Positions 13,274-26,737 of a DNA stretch of 64,000 nucleotides are shown here, in pieces. The notes under the pieces are model-generated. The model saw nothing but the letters and a program-made list of their open reading frames with translations. It searched no databases and was not told the origin of the DNA. The translations under genes and the position numbers were made by a program. Each line of letters starts with the position of its first letter. The first letter of the stretch is position 1. The stretch is taken from positions 3,465,242-3,529,241 of the forward strand of contig JAJEKV010000087.1 of NCBI GenBank assembly GCA_021234155.1, given 5' to 3'. The DNA is from Isoetes taiwanensis. Lineage: Eukaryota; Streptophyta; Lycopodiopsida; Isoetales; Isoetaceae.

Positions 13274-15648
13274 TTTTTGGAAACTAGATGTAAAAACATG
13301 CTAGCACAAGGATAACAAATATTGAACAGTCGTCTCCATCTATTTGATCATTGTGTTCCTATAATTCGCGTATGCTTGACAAGGCAGTTAAATGAATTGC
13401 TCCTTCAAAGAGCTACTGCACAGTCATATACATTTTTTCCGATTGGGCAAAGGGCAAAAGCAGTGGTTTCCTGGCACATAAACTAGTCTCTATGGTATCA
13501 TTTTATTACCTTGCATACAGAAACACTGTTGTGCATAATTCAGCATAAAAGCAGTTGGAATTGACTGAGAATAACTAAGATCCTAAAATACTATAAACTC
13601 AATTTGCGGCCCTTTTTGCAAGAATATATTCTGTGCAGCATTTGTAAATTGAGAAGCCATATTTCATTTTTAAAAGTAACATCCATATTATTACTTACTC
13701 TGCAATCCGCTATAGAATGATAACATCCTCTTCGAAACATTCTAAGTGAACCTTTACCCAAAGCAACAAGATAGATTCTTCATGTAGCATCTGTAAATTG
13801 AGAAGCCATATTAAGTAAATTAAGTAGGAAGTTCCTACTTTTAGCAAAAGTAACATCCGTATTATTTCTTGCTCTCTATAGAATGACATCATCCTCTTCG
13901 AAACATTCTAAGTGCACACCCAAAGCAACAAGAATGGATTCTTTGTGCAGCATCTGTAAATTGAAAAGCATCTGCTCCGTCACTGCAAAAGTAACATCCG
14001 TATTAATACTTAATCTACAATCTGCTATAGAATGACAACATATCTTCGAAATATCCTAAGAGAATTCACAGCTAATACATTAAATCAAACTCTCAGACCT
14101 ACTGACTATCTTGAAGCCATCCTTTGCAAGAAACCATTTTTGCATTCAAGTAATAACGAGAGTAGATACCAAAGCCGGGTTTATCTCTGTTTGGTAACAA
14201 AATGATGATGTGCATCAGTGCAAGAAAGATCAAATTACCATATTAGAATTTCGAATTCGTTGTCTTCAACATATCGAGTGCCACTGTATTTAACCACATC
14301 AGCTATAAATGATGGGCCTGTATCTGTGCTAAAGCCCTTCTATTGCAATTATACTGGTGTCAAGAGGAAAGGGAAAAAGAGAATTCTTTGGACATGCAAG
14401 GAAAAGAAACACCTGCGGTGACGAATAATCTCATTAGTTAAACCAACAGGCAAAGTGTAAAAAGGAATAAATCCTTAACTACCAAACCAATATGGGCAAC
14501 AAAACTCTTATAAAATCCAAGACTACCTGCCTTCAGAAGCATTTGTGTAGTGGAGTAAGGCGATGCCAACCAACCCACAACTTATGATGCTCACCTATAT
14601 AATATCTCTAAACAGATGCATGTTCCTCCAGCCTTTGCAAGCTAACATAAATAATATAGGAACTTGAAACTATTAACTGATGAAGGCTATAAAGCTCTTG
14701 CTTGCAAGTCCCAAAAAAGATCAATGCCAACTCGCACATACTCCAGTTCTATAAGAATTTCGACAACTATGAACCAATTAAGATGCATCGGAACAAGGTC
14801 CAAGGTCCGTCCTAGTCAATTATATAATGGGCCTGTTTGATGACCTCTAACATGCTCTGATATGCTGCAGGATAAACATACAAAGAAAACAAGAGACTGA
14901 AACATAATTTAGAAGTTAAAATGTTCCACATCTAGCAAAAAGTAGGGAATCACCTGCTATCCAGTGAGCGACCAACTTGCTCACCTATACATTAATTTTG
15001 AAGTGAAGTGAAAAACGAATGGAATATCCAAGATCGCATTATTTTCAGACCTGCTATAGACAGATGGTGCAAAAACGGTTGTAGATGGATTTAAGCCAGA
15101 AACATATGGAATATTTGCTACTGTTGTTTTCCATGTCATAAGAAATGCGAAAGCATTCACAATTACCAGCAACTGAACTTCTAGTGCTTCCTTAGTTGAA
15201 CACAAGAGACTAGAACCCTCGTAATAGATGTTCTGCCAATAGTTCCCATCTTGCTTTCAAGAAGTTAAATTTAGCATTGCATGAACCACTCAAAACAATT
15301 ATTCTGGGTTCTAGAGTGGCTGTTTCAGCATCCAACTGACCCTCACTTAGCTTCGATCACTTCCTTCGCTTCTTCAATTGAATGGCAACATCTCTTTCAA
15401 GCCCAAAATCTGGCCAATTGAATGAATTTGTTTGCTTCTTTCTCAAGCATGCTCTAATGATGTGGTTATGCGAGAAGTAAAGGAGAAATGGCAAGAGAGG
15501 TTCATGATTCTGGACATTCTGATATCATGGGGGAATCCACGTTGGATTTCAATCGTTGTTGTACAAATTTAAGAAAGTAATAGCCTTGGCCAAATTATGT
15601 TGAAGGCATCTTTGTGCTAGTTTATATGCGAAGATAAGATTGATGTTG
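13274..15648. repeat. tandem unit 1 of 3 (2,375 bp)
   Basis: The unit starts at TTTTTGGAAACTAGATGTAA and ends just before the same phrase recurs at 15,649. Inside is a smaller three-part repeat at about 13,636-14,060, each part about 150 bases and containing GCATCTGTAAATTGA and AGTAACATCC. On the minus strand at 14,981-15,205 a 70-residue frame (ALEVQLLVIVNAFAFLMTWK, then TTVANIPYVSG) is open only in this unit. I do not recognise it, and the other units carry stops there. Confidence 0.9.
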
Positions 15649-18032
15649 TTTTTGGAAACTAGATGTAAAAAAATGCTAGCACAAGGATAAGAAATATTGA
15701 CAGTCATCTCCATCTATTTGATCATTGTGTTCCTATAATTCGCGTATGCTTGACAAGGCAATTAAATGAATTGCTCCTTCAAAGAGCTACTGCACAGTCA
15801 TATACATTTTTTTCGATTGGGCAAAGGGCAAAAGCAGTGGTTTCCTGGCACATAAACTAGCCTCTATCATATCATTTTATTACCTTGCATATAGAAACAC
15901 TATTGTGCATAATTCAGCATAAAAGCAATTGGAATTGACTGAGAATAACTAAGATCCTAAAATACTATAAACTCAATTTGCGGCCCTTTTTGCAAGAATA
16001 TATTCTGTGCAGCATTTGTAAATTGAGAAGCCATATTTCATTTTTAAAAGTAACATCCATATTATTACTTACTCTGCAATCCGCTATAGAATGATAACAT
16101 CCTCTTCAAAACATTCTAAGTGAACCTTTACCCAAAGCAACAAGATAGATTCTTCATGTAGCATCTGTAAATTGAGAAGCCATATTAAGTAAATTAAGTA
16201 GGAAGTTCCTACTTTTAGCAAAAGTAACATCCGTATTATTTCTTGTTCTCTATAGAATGGCATCATCCTCTTCGAAACATTCTAAGTGCACACCCAAAGC
16301 AACAAGAATAGATTCTTTGTGCAGCATCTGTAAATTGAAAAGCATCTGCTCCTTCACTGCAAAAGTAACATCCGTATTAATACTTAATCTACAATCTGCT
16401 ATAGAATGACAACATATCTTCGAAACATCCTAAGAGAATTCACAGCTAATACATTAAATCAAACTCTCAGACCTACTGACTATCTTGAAGCCATCCTTTG
16501 CAAGAAACCATTTTTGCATTCAAGTAATAACGAGAGTAGATACCAAAGCCGGGTTTATCTCTGTTTGGTAACAAAATGATGATGTGCATCAGTGCAAGAA
16601 AGATCAAATTACCATATTGGAATTTCGAATTCGTTGTCTTCAACATATCAAGTGCCACTGTATTTAACCACATCAGCTATAAATAATGGGCCTGTATCTG
16701 TGCCAAAGCCCTTCTATTGCAATTATACTGGTGTCAAGAGGAAAGGGAAAAAGAGAATTCTTTGGACAGGCAAGGAAAAGAAACACCTGCGGTGACGAAT
16801 AATCTCATTAGTTAAACCAACAGGCAAAGTGTAAAAAGGAATAAATCCTTAACCACCAAACCAATATGGACTACAAAACTCTTATAAAATCCAAGACCAC
16901 CTGCCTTCAAAAGCATTTGTGTAGTGGAGTTAAGGCGATCATTTCGCTGCCAACCAACCCACAACTTATGATGCTCACCTATATAATATCTCTAAACAGA
17001 TGCATGTTCCTCCAGCCTTTGCAAGCTAACATAAATAATATAGGAACTTGAAACTATTAACTGATGAAGCTATAAAGCTCTTGCTTGCAAGTCCCAAAAA
17101 AGATCAATGCCAACTCGCACATACTCCAGTTCTATAAGAATTTCGACAGCTATGAACCAATTAAGATGCATCGGAACAAGGTCCAAGGTCCGTCCTAGTC
17201 AATTATATAATGGGCCTGTTTGATGACCTCTAACATGCTCTGATATGCTGCAGGATAAACATACAAAGAAAACAAGAGACTGAAACATAATTTAGAAGTT
17301 AAAATGTTCCACATCTAGCAAAAAGTAGGGAATCACCTGCTATCCAGTGAGCGACCAACCTGCTCACCTGTATATTAATTTTGAAGTGAAGTGAAAAAAC
17401 GAATGGAATATCGAAGATCGCATTATTTTCTGACCTGCTATAGACAGATGGTGCAAAAACGGTTGTAGATGGATTTTAGCCAGAAACATATGGAATATTT
17501 GCTACTGTTGTTTTCCATGTCATAAGAAATGCGAAAGCATTCACAATTACCAGCAACTGAACTTCTAGTGCTTCCTTAGTTGAACACAAGAGACTAGAAC
17601 CCTCGTAATAGATGTTCTGCCAATAGTTCCCATCTTGCTTTCAAGAAGTTAAATTTAGCATTGCATGAACCACTCAAAACAATTATTCTGGGTTCTAGAG
17701 TGGCTGTTTCAGCATCCAACTGACCCTCACTTAGCTTCGATCACTTCCTTCGCTTCTTCAATTGAATGGCAACATCTCTTTCAAGCCCAAAATCTGGCCA
17801 ATTGAATGAATTTGTTTGCTTCTTTCTCAAGCATGCTCTAATGATGTGGTTATGCGAGAACTAAAGGAGAAATGGCAAGAGAGGTTCATGATTCTGGACA
17901 TTCTGATATCATGGGGGAATCCACGTTGCATTTCAATCGTTGTTGTACAAATTTAAGAAAGTAATAGCCTTGGCCAAATTATGTTGAAGGCATCTTTGTG
18001 CTAGTTTATATGCGAAGATAAGATTGATGTTG
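15649..18032. repeat. tandem unit 2 of 3 (2,384 bp)
   Basis: Direct copy of unit 1 with scattered substitutions and small indels. The unidentified minus-strand frame of unit 1 is broken here by an extra A in the AAAAAACG stretch near 17,396 and by a stop near 17,475. No other gene is seen. Confidence 0.9.
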
Positions 18033-21000
18033 TTTTTGGAAACTAGATGTAAAAAAATGCTAGCACAAGGATAAGAAATATTGAACAGTCATCTCCATCT
18101 ATTTGATCATTGTGTTCCTCTTGACAAGGCAATTAAATGAATTGCTCCTTCAAAGAGCTACTGCACAGTCATATACATTTTTTCCGATTGGGCAAAGGGC
18201 AAAAGCAGTGGTTTCCTAGCACATAAACTAGCCTCTATCATATCATTTTATTACCTTGCATACAGAAACACTGTTGTGCATAATTCAGCATAAAAGCAGT
18301 TGGAATTGACTGAGAATAACTAAGATCCTAAAATACTATAAACTCAATTTGCGGCCCTTTTTGCAAGAATATATTCTGTGCAGCATTTGTAAATTGAGAA
18401 GCCATATTTCATTTTTAAAAGTAACATCCATATTATTACTTACTCTGCAATCCGCTATAGAATGATAACATCCTCTTCGAAACATTCTAAGTGAACCTTT
18501 ACCCAAAGCAACAAGATAGATTCTTCATGTAGCATCTGTAAATTGAGAAGCCATATTAAGTAAATTAAGTAGGAAGTTCCTACTTTTAGCAAAAGTAACA
18601 TCCGTATTATTTATTGCTCTCTATAGAATCACATACAAAACATTCTAAATGCACACGCAAAGCAACAAGACTAGATTCTTTGTGCAGCATCTGTAAATTG
18701 AAAAGCATCTGTTCCTTCACTGCAAAAGTAACATACGTATTAATAATTAATCTGCAATCTGCTATAGAATGACAACATATCTTCGAAACATCCTAAGAGA
18801 ATTCACAGCTAATACATTAAATCAAACTCTCAGACCTACTGACTATCTTGAAGCCATCCTTTGCAAGAAACCATTTTTGCTATAAAGTTTTGCATTCTTA
18901 TAATGACGAGAGTAGATACCAAAGCCGGGTTTATCTCTGTTTGGTCACAAAATGACGATGTGCATCAGTGCAAAAAAGATCAAATTACCATATTAGAATT
19001 TCGAATTCGTTGTCTTCAACATATCGAGTGCCACTGTATTTAACCACATCAGCCATAAATGATGGGCCTATATCTGTGCTAATGCCCTTCTATTGCAATT
19101 ATATTGGTGTCAAGAGGAAAGGGAAAAAGAGAATTCTTTGGCTAGGCAAGGAAAAGAAACACCTGCGGTGACGAATAATCTCATTAGTTAAACCAACAGG
19201 CAAAGTGTAAAAAGGAATAAATCCTTAACCACCAAACCAATATGGACTACAAAACTCTTATAAAATCCAAGACTACCTGCCTTCAGAAGCATTTGTGTAG
19301 TGGAGTAAGGCGATCATTTCGCTGCCAACCAACCCACAACTTATGATGCTCACCTATATAATATCTCTAAACAGATGCATGTTCCTCCAGCCTTTGCAAG
19401 CTAACATAAATAATATAGGAACTTGAAACTATTAACTGAAAATGAAGCTATAAAGCTCTTGCTTGCAAGTCCCAAAATAGATCAATGCCAACTCGCACAT
19501 ACTCCAGTTTTATAAGAACTTCGACATCTATGAACCAATTCAGATGCATCGGAACAAGGTCCAAGGTCCGTTCTAGACAATTATATAGTGGGCCTGTTTG
19601 ATGACCTCTAACATGCTCTGATATGCTGCAGGATAAACATGCAAAGAAAACAAGAGACTGAAACATAATTTAGAAGTTAAAATGTTCCACATCTAGCAAA
19701 AAGTAGGGAAAATCGAGGGTTCAAATATGCACAAGCAAATAACAAAAGTGCTAGTGAGCAGATAGGTCCAATGAAGCGATTCTCAGCATGCATGAAATGA
19801 TTCTAGAGCGGGCATACAATTTCGACAGACTTTAGCTAGGCAAAATGAGAAACAGAATTAAGAGGCATGCGAGATCTAAGCAATTTCTACTAACCTATGC
19901 GGAAGTGGGACTACCCATAGAAAATGACCAGAATCACATCCAATGCCTGCTTACCTGTACATTAATTTTGAAAAACGAATGGAATATCCAAGATCGCATT
20001 ATTTTCTGACCTGCTATAGACAGATGGTGCAAAAACGGTAGTAGATGGATGACCTCTAACATGCTCTGATATGCTGCAGGATAAACATGCAAAGAAAACA
20101 AGAGACTGAAACATAATTTAGAAATATTCCACATCTAGCAAAAAGTAGGGAAAATCGAGGGTCCAAATATGCACAATTCTTATCCTACCTACTATTCAAA
20201 AGAATCAAGGAGGCAAATAACAAAAGTGCTAGAGAGCAGATAGGTCTAATGAAGCGATTCTCAGCATGCATGAAATGACTCTAGACCGGGCATACAATTT
20301 GGACAGACTTGAGCTAGGCAAAGTGAGAAACGGAATTAAGAGGCATGTGAGATCTAAGCAATTTCTACTAACCTGTGTGGAAGTGGGACTACCCATAGAA
20401 AATGACCAGAATCACCCTTTATCCAGTGAGCGACCAACCTGCTCACCTGTACATTAATTTTGAAAAACGAATAGAATATCCAAGATCGCATTATTTTCTG
20501 ACCTGCTATAGGTAGATGGTGCAAAAACGGTTGTAGATGGATCTTAGCCAGAAACATAAGGAATATTTGCTACTGTTGTTTTCCATGTCGTAAGAAATGC
20601 TAAAGCATTCACAATTACCAGCAACTGAACTTCTAGTGCTTCCTTAGGTGAACACAACAGGCTAGAACCCTGGTAATATATGTTCTGGCAATAGTTCCCA
20701 TCTTGCTTTCAAAAAGTTAAATTTAGCATTGCATGAACTACTCAAAACAATTATTCTGGGGTCCAGAGTGGCTGTTTCAGCATCGAACTGATCCTCGCTT
20801 AGCTTCGATCACTTCCTTCGCTTCTTCAACTGAATGGCAACATCCCTTTCAAGCCCAAAATCTAGCCATGAAATAGTTTGCTTCTTTCTCAAGCATGCTC
20901 TAATGATGTGGTTATGCGAGAACTAAAGGAGAAATGGCAAGAGAGGTTCATGATTCTGGACATTCTGATATCATGGGGGAATCCAAGCTGCATTTCAATC

Positions 21001-21096
21001 GTTGTTGTACAAATTTGACAAAGTAATAGCCTTGGCCAAATTATGTTGGAAGGCATCTTTGTGCTAGTTTATATGCGAAGATAAGATTGATGTTGT
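18033..21096. repeat. tandem unit 3 of 3 (3,064 bp, expanded)
   Basis: Third copy, longer than the others because a ~448-bp block is duplicated inside it: the phrase GACCTCTAACATGCTCTGAT occurs at about 19,602 and again at about 20,050, each followed by AAAATCGAGGGT and GAGATCTAAGCAATTTCTAC. The extra segment has no counterpart in units 1 and 2. The unit ends near 21,096, where GATTGATGTTGTT is followed by unique sequence. Confidence 0.85.
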
Positions 21097-21099
21097 TCC

Positions 21100-22590
21100 G
21101 TGATGTGTGGCATACTTCGGACTGATTCTTTGCCTGTTCAGGCGTCAAACAGGTGACCAATCTAGCATGCCGCAACTGATTTTTATTAGCCTTGCTGCAG
21201 TAGACACTTTTGATGGATGGGGTTTATGATCTTTGGACTCCATTCCAGCTTATTCCATTAAATTATTCTGCAGCAGTCTAAAAAGCATTGCACCATAAAA
21301 AACAGCTTATAAGACAAACTCGTACTGCTAAAGGACACACAATGATGTCAGGGCCAGGTAACATCCATCTCAGTACCAGAACTTCCATTAACTTCTGTAA
21401 TGGTTTCTACTGAGCATATCAAGTCAATTGCAAGGTTGACAAATGGGTAGGTGCAGGGTGCCCAAATTCTTCACTGGTCATCTATTCACAATCTATCGCC
21501 TTATTGGCTCAAAACTAGCAGAATTCAACAAAGCGGCTGTGTCCCAATCATGAGCAGAGCATATGGAAGCGCAAGATGACTAAGAATCACATAATGGCTG
21601 TTACTTCCGATCCTTATTGATTTCTTTTCTATCAATTACAGCTACACTTCTGATCGACAACAGTAAGCATAATTGCATTTACATGTATAGTGATTTCTTA
21701 CATCCTATGGAGGACCCACGAGTGGATTCTTGCACACTGGCTTGCCATTCTAATGCCATAATATCTTGATATGCTTTCCACGACCATTGCCCACATGAAA
21801 TCCTGACATAGTCATTTCCTGACCCCTGGTGGGCAAGTCAACTGATGCCTCACACAAAGCAGCTGCACTTCAAATATAGCTTTTCAACACATATTATGAC
21901 CATTCAACCATAAGAAACATTCATAAATGAAAAAGATTGGCATCAGCGAGCCATATAATGGGAAACCACCATGTGCAGCCCTGTGAGGGACTCGTGTGTG
22001 TGTGTCTGCCCTCGGATCCAGCAGGTGGCTATAGCAAATTTATCATACAGCTGCTCAATCTACCATCCGTGTTGTAATTGTTCAGTCATAAGTAGCCGTC
22101 TCTTGGTGCATGCTTACTGTTTACAGAGCAAGGCTCGTCCTCTTCAATCAGCAATTTGTGATATGCTGCCTTTAAAATGCCTGCTGTTGTCAATCATGCA
22201 ATATAATGCTAGAAAAATATAGATATTCTGGATTGACGATAAAATTTCGTATCAGTAACCACCATGATGATTTTGATGCAATTATACTCACATTGACAGC
22301 CTCCTCTGATCCACCAAAGTGGTCTGACTCAAATCTTTGAGGAAATGTAGTCAAATAACAAAAGTCATTTGTAATGCTTAAAGACTGATGTTATTGGATA
22401 CTGGGCATCTATCACATTTGGGCACAATCTTCTAAATTTTAGAAAGCCTAGCAAGAGAGTATGGTATCATGGCCAAATATATCTTTCCAACCCTGTTTTC
22501 CTTGCTCTATAGTTCTTACTCTCTATGTATTAAAAGAACTGGGTAGAGTGTCTTATACGGCCTGAAATATACAGTGCCTTGTAAAGAACT
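21100..22590. other. non-coding, no recognisable gene
   Basis: Only short frames, with a brief (GT)n stretch near 21,991. I see no domain, tRNA or inverted-repeat ends. Confidence 0.4.
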
Positions 22591-22599
22591 ATGAAATAA

Positions 22600-23130
22600 A
22601 ACCTGAGAAGCATTGCGCCCTCAAATTTGAAAAACGCAACTGCTTACACGATAATCAGAGGCAGCTAAAATACAACCTTTTCAAGCTGAACTTCGCTAAC
22701 CTCCTCAGCTTTTGTACATTTGTTTGCATCCTTCACTAAAAACCCAACTATTAAAAGGACTAGAAAATCAAACCTGAGAAGCAGTGCTTCCTACCATACT
22801 TGAAACGGTACCCAACCTGCTTATATGATAATCAGAAGCAGCTAAAATACCATCTTTTCAAAGCTGATCTTCACTAACCTCTCCAGCTTTCGTATCTATT
22901 TGTTTGCATCCTTCACAGAAAACCCAACTATTACAAAGACTAGGAACTAAAACCTGAGAAGCAATACTCCCTACCATATTTGAAAAGGTACCTGCTTACA
23001 CGATAAATCAGAGGCAGCTAAAAATACCACCATTCCAAAGCTGATCTTCACTAATCTCCTGATCTTCACTAATCTCCCCAGCTTTTGTATCTATTTGTTT
23101 GCATCCTTCACTAAAAACCCAGCATTTGTA
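22600..23130. repeat. ~175-bp tandem repeat, three units
   Basis: Three direct units begin with CCTGAGAAGCA at about 22,602, 22,771 and 22,953. Each contains a GATAATCAGAGGCAGCTAAA-like segment, an AGCTGATCTTCACTAA-like segment and TTTGTTTGCATCCTTCAC. The last unit has an extra small duplication of CTGATCTTCACTAATCTCC. Confidence 0.85.
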
Positions 23131-23139
23131 TACACCAAA

Positions 23140-25911
23140 TTCAATTACACAATAAAAATACAGGGATTAATGAAAACCAAATTCAAGCACTAATTGCATT
23201 GATTGAAGGGGGCCGCGCGAACGCGAGCCCCCACTACCACAAATTATGACGTGCACTCTCCCCTTGGGGAGATGCTAGAACAATCCACGCCCTGGTGCAA
23301 TGGCGCAAACCATCCTAGGCCATCGGCCTTGTTGATCACCGATAGACCCCGCCCAGGTAAGTATGAAGCAATGTGCCCTCTCTTTTCATTTTATAGCCCG
23401 CCCTTTCCTTTTTCTCCAATATGTTCCTGTGGGATATTTAGTCCCTCTGAGAATCACAAGTCCTGCTGCACAACAAAACATCAAATCTAATTTCAAAACA
23501 TGCTAATCAGTTTGTCAATCCCCTAGAACGGCTTGAATACACCTTCAATTCTGGTTACAGACAGCATCTTACCTTTTTCAAGAGTGAGTGTTTGTTTGTG
23601 GGCGATTTCAGGCCGAGCATGACAACGTTTTGGCAATTGACTTTTCTTTTGTTGTTGTTTCTGTACAATGGCCTGGAAAATAAAGGAATCGTTGGTTTCC
23701 TAACGATATGTCATGAAGAAGAGCTTCTTAAGAACTTAAACCATTAGTTGTTGAACGTATCAATAGTTCAAAGGAGTATTAAAAATTATTTCAACTTAAA
23801 TCACTCAAAGTAAATGTGCATTAGTCAACCAATGCCTTGTTTTAGTTGCAAGGGTGCATTTTAATTGCAATAGATATTGTCTAAAAATACTTAAAATGTA
23901 AAATATCCTTCACTTTATTTAGTTTCAAGCATTGTTGCTAAGCACAAACATACAACCGAGCACACTTGTTGTGAAATGTTGACAATTGCTCAATAGTACA
24001 ATGGAGCATGCTACATAAATTTGAGATACATAGATTCTGAAGCATGATATTCTCAAGTAGCCAGATATATATGAAGTCGCAAGTTAGAAAAAAAGCAACT
24101 GCAAATAAAAGCAATGGCCTCCTTTGTTGCCAAGTCTAGCACGTTCAAAATGAATGCCACATGCTTGGGGATGGGTGGGGAAAGGAAGTTTTGTTGCTTT
24201 GATTGGTTGCATGTGGACCACTTTCAATGTAGGTCTTGTAAGAATGAGGAAAGGTTCATAGGGATAAAGTAAGAAATTGAGTATGCAAATCAAATTTTTC
24301 CTCCTTCTTTGGAAGGAATGTTAGGCATTTGTAGTGAACTTACTTTCGAAGATGCAAGAGCACAAATAGAAAAGATGGAGATGAAGAATTAGATTGTTCG
24401 AGGTAAACTTGAGCAAAATGTGATTGTAGAAGCCCTAAGTATATTAAAAGGCGGGCCTCTGATATTTTGAGGTATGTATATACAAGAAATTTATCGTGGC
24501 GGCCAAAGCCACTACGAACATTTCTCTGTACTTACACCTCCCTTAAAGGATATTTGTGTGAATTATCAGTTGATGTCAGTTCAAAACCTCTTAAGGTTGA
24601 ACTCAATGCTCATGTTTGAATTGCAATTTCCATCTTAAAGTTGAATTCCAATGTTCATGTCACATGAACACTGCATGTTCCAATGAGAAATATTGGTGGC
24701 ATGAAATTGTAAAAAGCTAGTTTGTTTGTTGGTGCCCGGGCCAAAAAGGCCTTTTGAACCCGCTCCAAATCATTCTAGGTGGCAAATGATATCGTCGGTC
24801 CCCACACCTACAACGGGCTCTGCCAAGACCCTGAACAAGTGCGACTGATGGGCCCAATCGTAAAGCTCTGTATAACTGTTGATTTGCATTGCATATAGCA
24901 CCTTCTAGCCTAAAACCCCTCGAGGCGGAGTCGTGGACAATAATATATTTGTTGTGCTCTTTTTGTTTGGGCCCCATAGAGTTATTGGTCTTCACGAAAG
25001 ATAAAAAGCTATACAACCCAATCCAATTCCAAAGCCTTCCAATGGTCACAAAACTGCCAATGCTATTTTGGACCAGACTTTTTGTTGTTATTGGAAATGA
25101 TAGAACTATTCTGATTGGTTATGGCTTAGCCTAGACTATTAAATCGAATGGGTTCAGAAATAGCAACATGGTCGATTGGGCCAGGTGGAAAATACATTAA
25201 AAATCTTGCTCAGTGTCCTGCTTACAATAATTTGTGGGCTAGCTATCCAGATTTGCAAATAACAACATGGCTGATTGGCCCAAGTGGAAAATACATTAAT
25301 TCGGCTCAGTTGATAGGCTAGCTCTTGAGATTCATAAAGTTTTGTATGATCATGCAAAGTTGTTTTGATGTGCCCTGAGCACTCAATGTTGGAGTCCTTT
25401 CGAGTGAAATTCTTCATGCTACTGTATGCTTTTATGTAGTTTAGAATGTTTTTTGGCCTCGGCATACCAGTTGGCTACACATTCATATTTTTCAAAAAGT
25501 AGTCAGTCACGCCGAAGTAGGATGCATTCTCACCATGACCAAAGGATGGTAGCCAATTCAACACACCAACTTATTATTTTCACTCCATAAGTGGCCAATT
25601 TGATATTTGCTAAATCTTCAGGCACATAGGTGTAGCCATTTCAAAATATTACTATTCATTAGCAACTTGTTGAGGTGGGTATTTAAAACATACAATAATT
25701 TCAATTTTTTAGTGTGTAGTTAGGCTCTATATTAGTTAGGTATAGGGACATAATTTCGCTACTTGTAGGGTGCTCCTTTTTTTTCTGAGTCTAGCCCTAA
25801 AATTCTAAAGATCTTTGTATTAATATAGTACTTTTCCGTTTGACTACTTGATTTCAATTTGCAATTTTCATCCTAGATCTGCTCTTCATTGTCCTAACTC
25901 AAATCAAGCTT
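23140..25911. other. non-coding, small duplication near 25.2 kb
   Basis: No gene recognised. A ~105-bp direct doublet lies at about 25,156-25,300 (CAACATGG, TTGG, CCA, GGAAAATACATTAA in both halves). Frames at 24,717-25,134 overlap on both strands and match no family I know. Confidence 0.4.
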
Positions 25912-26737
25912 AGTTTTAGACGAGAGAAGTGAGTCGGACCATGTACCTATCATTGCGACCATCATGGCAAAAGGGAGACAGCCTGAGGCACATGTAGAGA
26001 TTAGAGGTTCGGATCGGATATACGCAGTTGAACAAAAAAAAGAAGCATATCTTAACATGTTTGAACAGAAGTATGAGCAGGTGATATGGCCTGAGGGGAT
26101 GGATGAGATAAGTGGTCTTTTAACATCTCTAATTACCGCTACTGCACACACATGTTTTGCTTCGGGGCATAGGATGGACTGCCTTGCAATGGCTGGTTTG
26201 ATAGTGAATGCCGAGAAAAAAGGAAGCAATACAAGGGAGCAATGGGGGCAGTTAGGGCACAATTGATCAAAGAGTTTAAAACTCTTACTAAGGAAAAGAA
26301 ACAGGCTTTTCTGCGAGGTAAACAAGAGGAATTAATAAGAGATTTGTTAGTGAAACCGGCTGCATTCTGGAAGAAACTAAAAAGCGGGGTAGGCACTTAA
26401 TTTAATCTTATTTGCATGCGGAGGATTTGCTAGATATGGTAAGGAAGTTGTATCATGTGGAAGGGCAACAGGATGAATGGCAAAAAGGGAAGTGCACCTT
26501 TTCTTTTTCAAAAGCGGATGTCCAATGGGGGATTGATAAGTTAGCTAATAGAAAGGCGACAGATGCCACGGGCCTAGTGGCCGAGCTTCTAAAGTGGGCA
26601 GGGCCCAAAATGGTGGAGGCACTAACACTAATATTTAATGCAGCAGTGAGAGAAGGCTTCCCTGTAGCCTGGCAGGTCAATAGAATGGTCCCAATACATA
26701 AGACTGGAGATAAAAATGACCCTGGTAACATCCGGAT
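25912..26737 (+). pseudogene. LINE-X fragment: endonuclease end and RT start (copy 1)
   Basis: This is a near-identical copy of 44,571-45,396. It opens inside the endonuclease at the SESDHVPIIATIM block (the SDH motif of APE-type LINE endonucleases), runs through a linker with a stop near 26,264, and reaches the N-terminal RT region (AAFWKKL, then ADVQWGIDKLANRKATDATG and REGFPVAWQVNRMVPIHK, the RT-1 block). It stops at the DPGNIR residues, where an inverted L1-like element begins. Everything before the SDH block is missing in this copy, so it is a captured fragment, not an insertion with its own ends. Confidence 0.75.
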
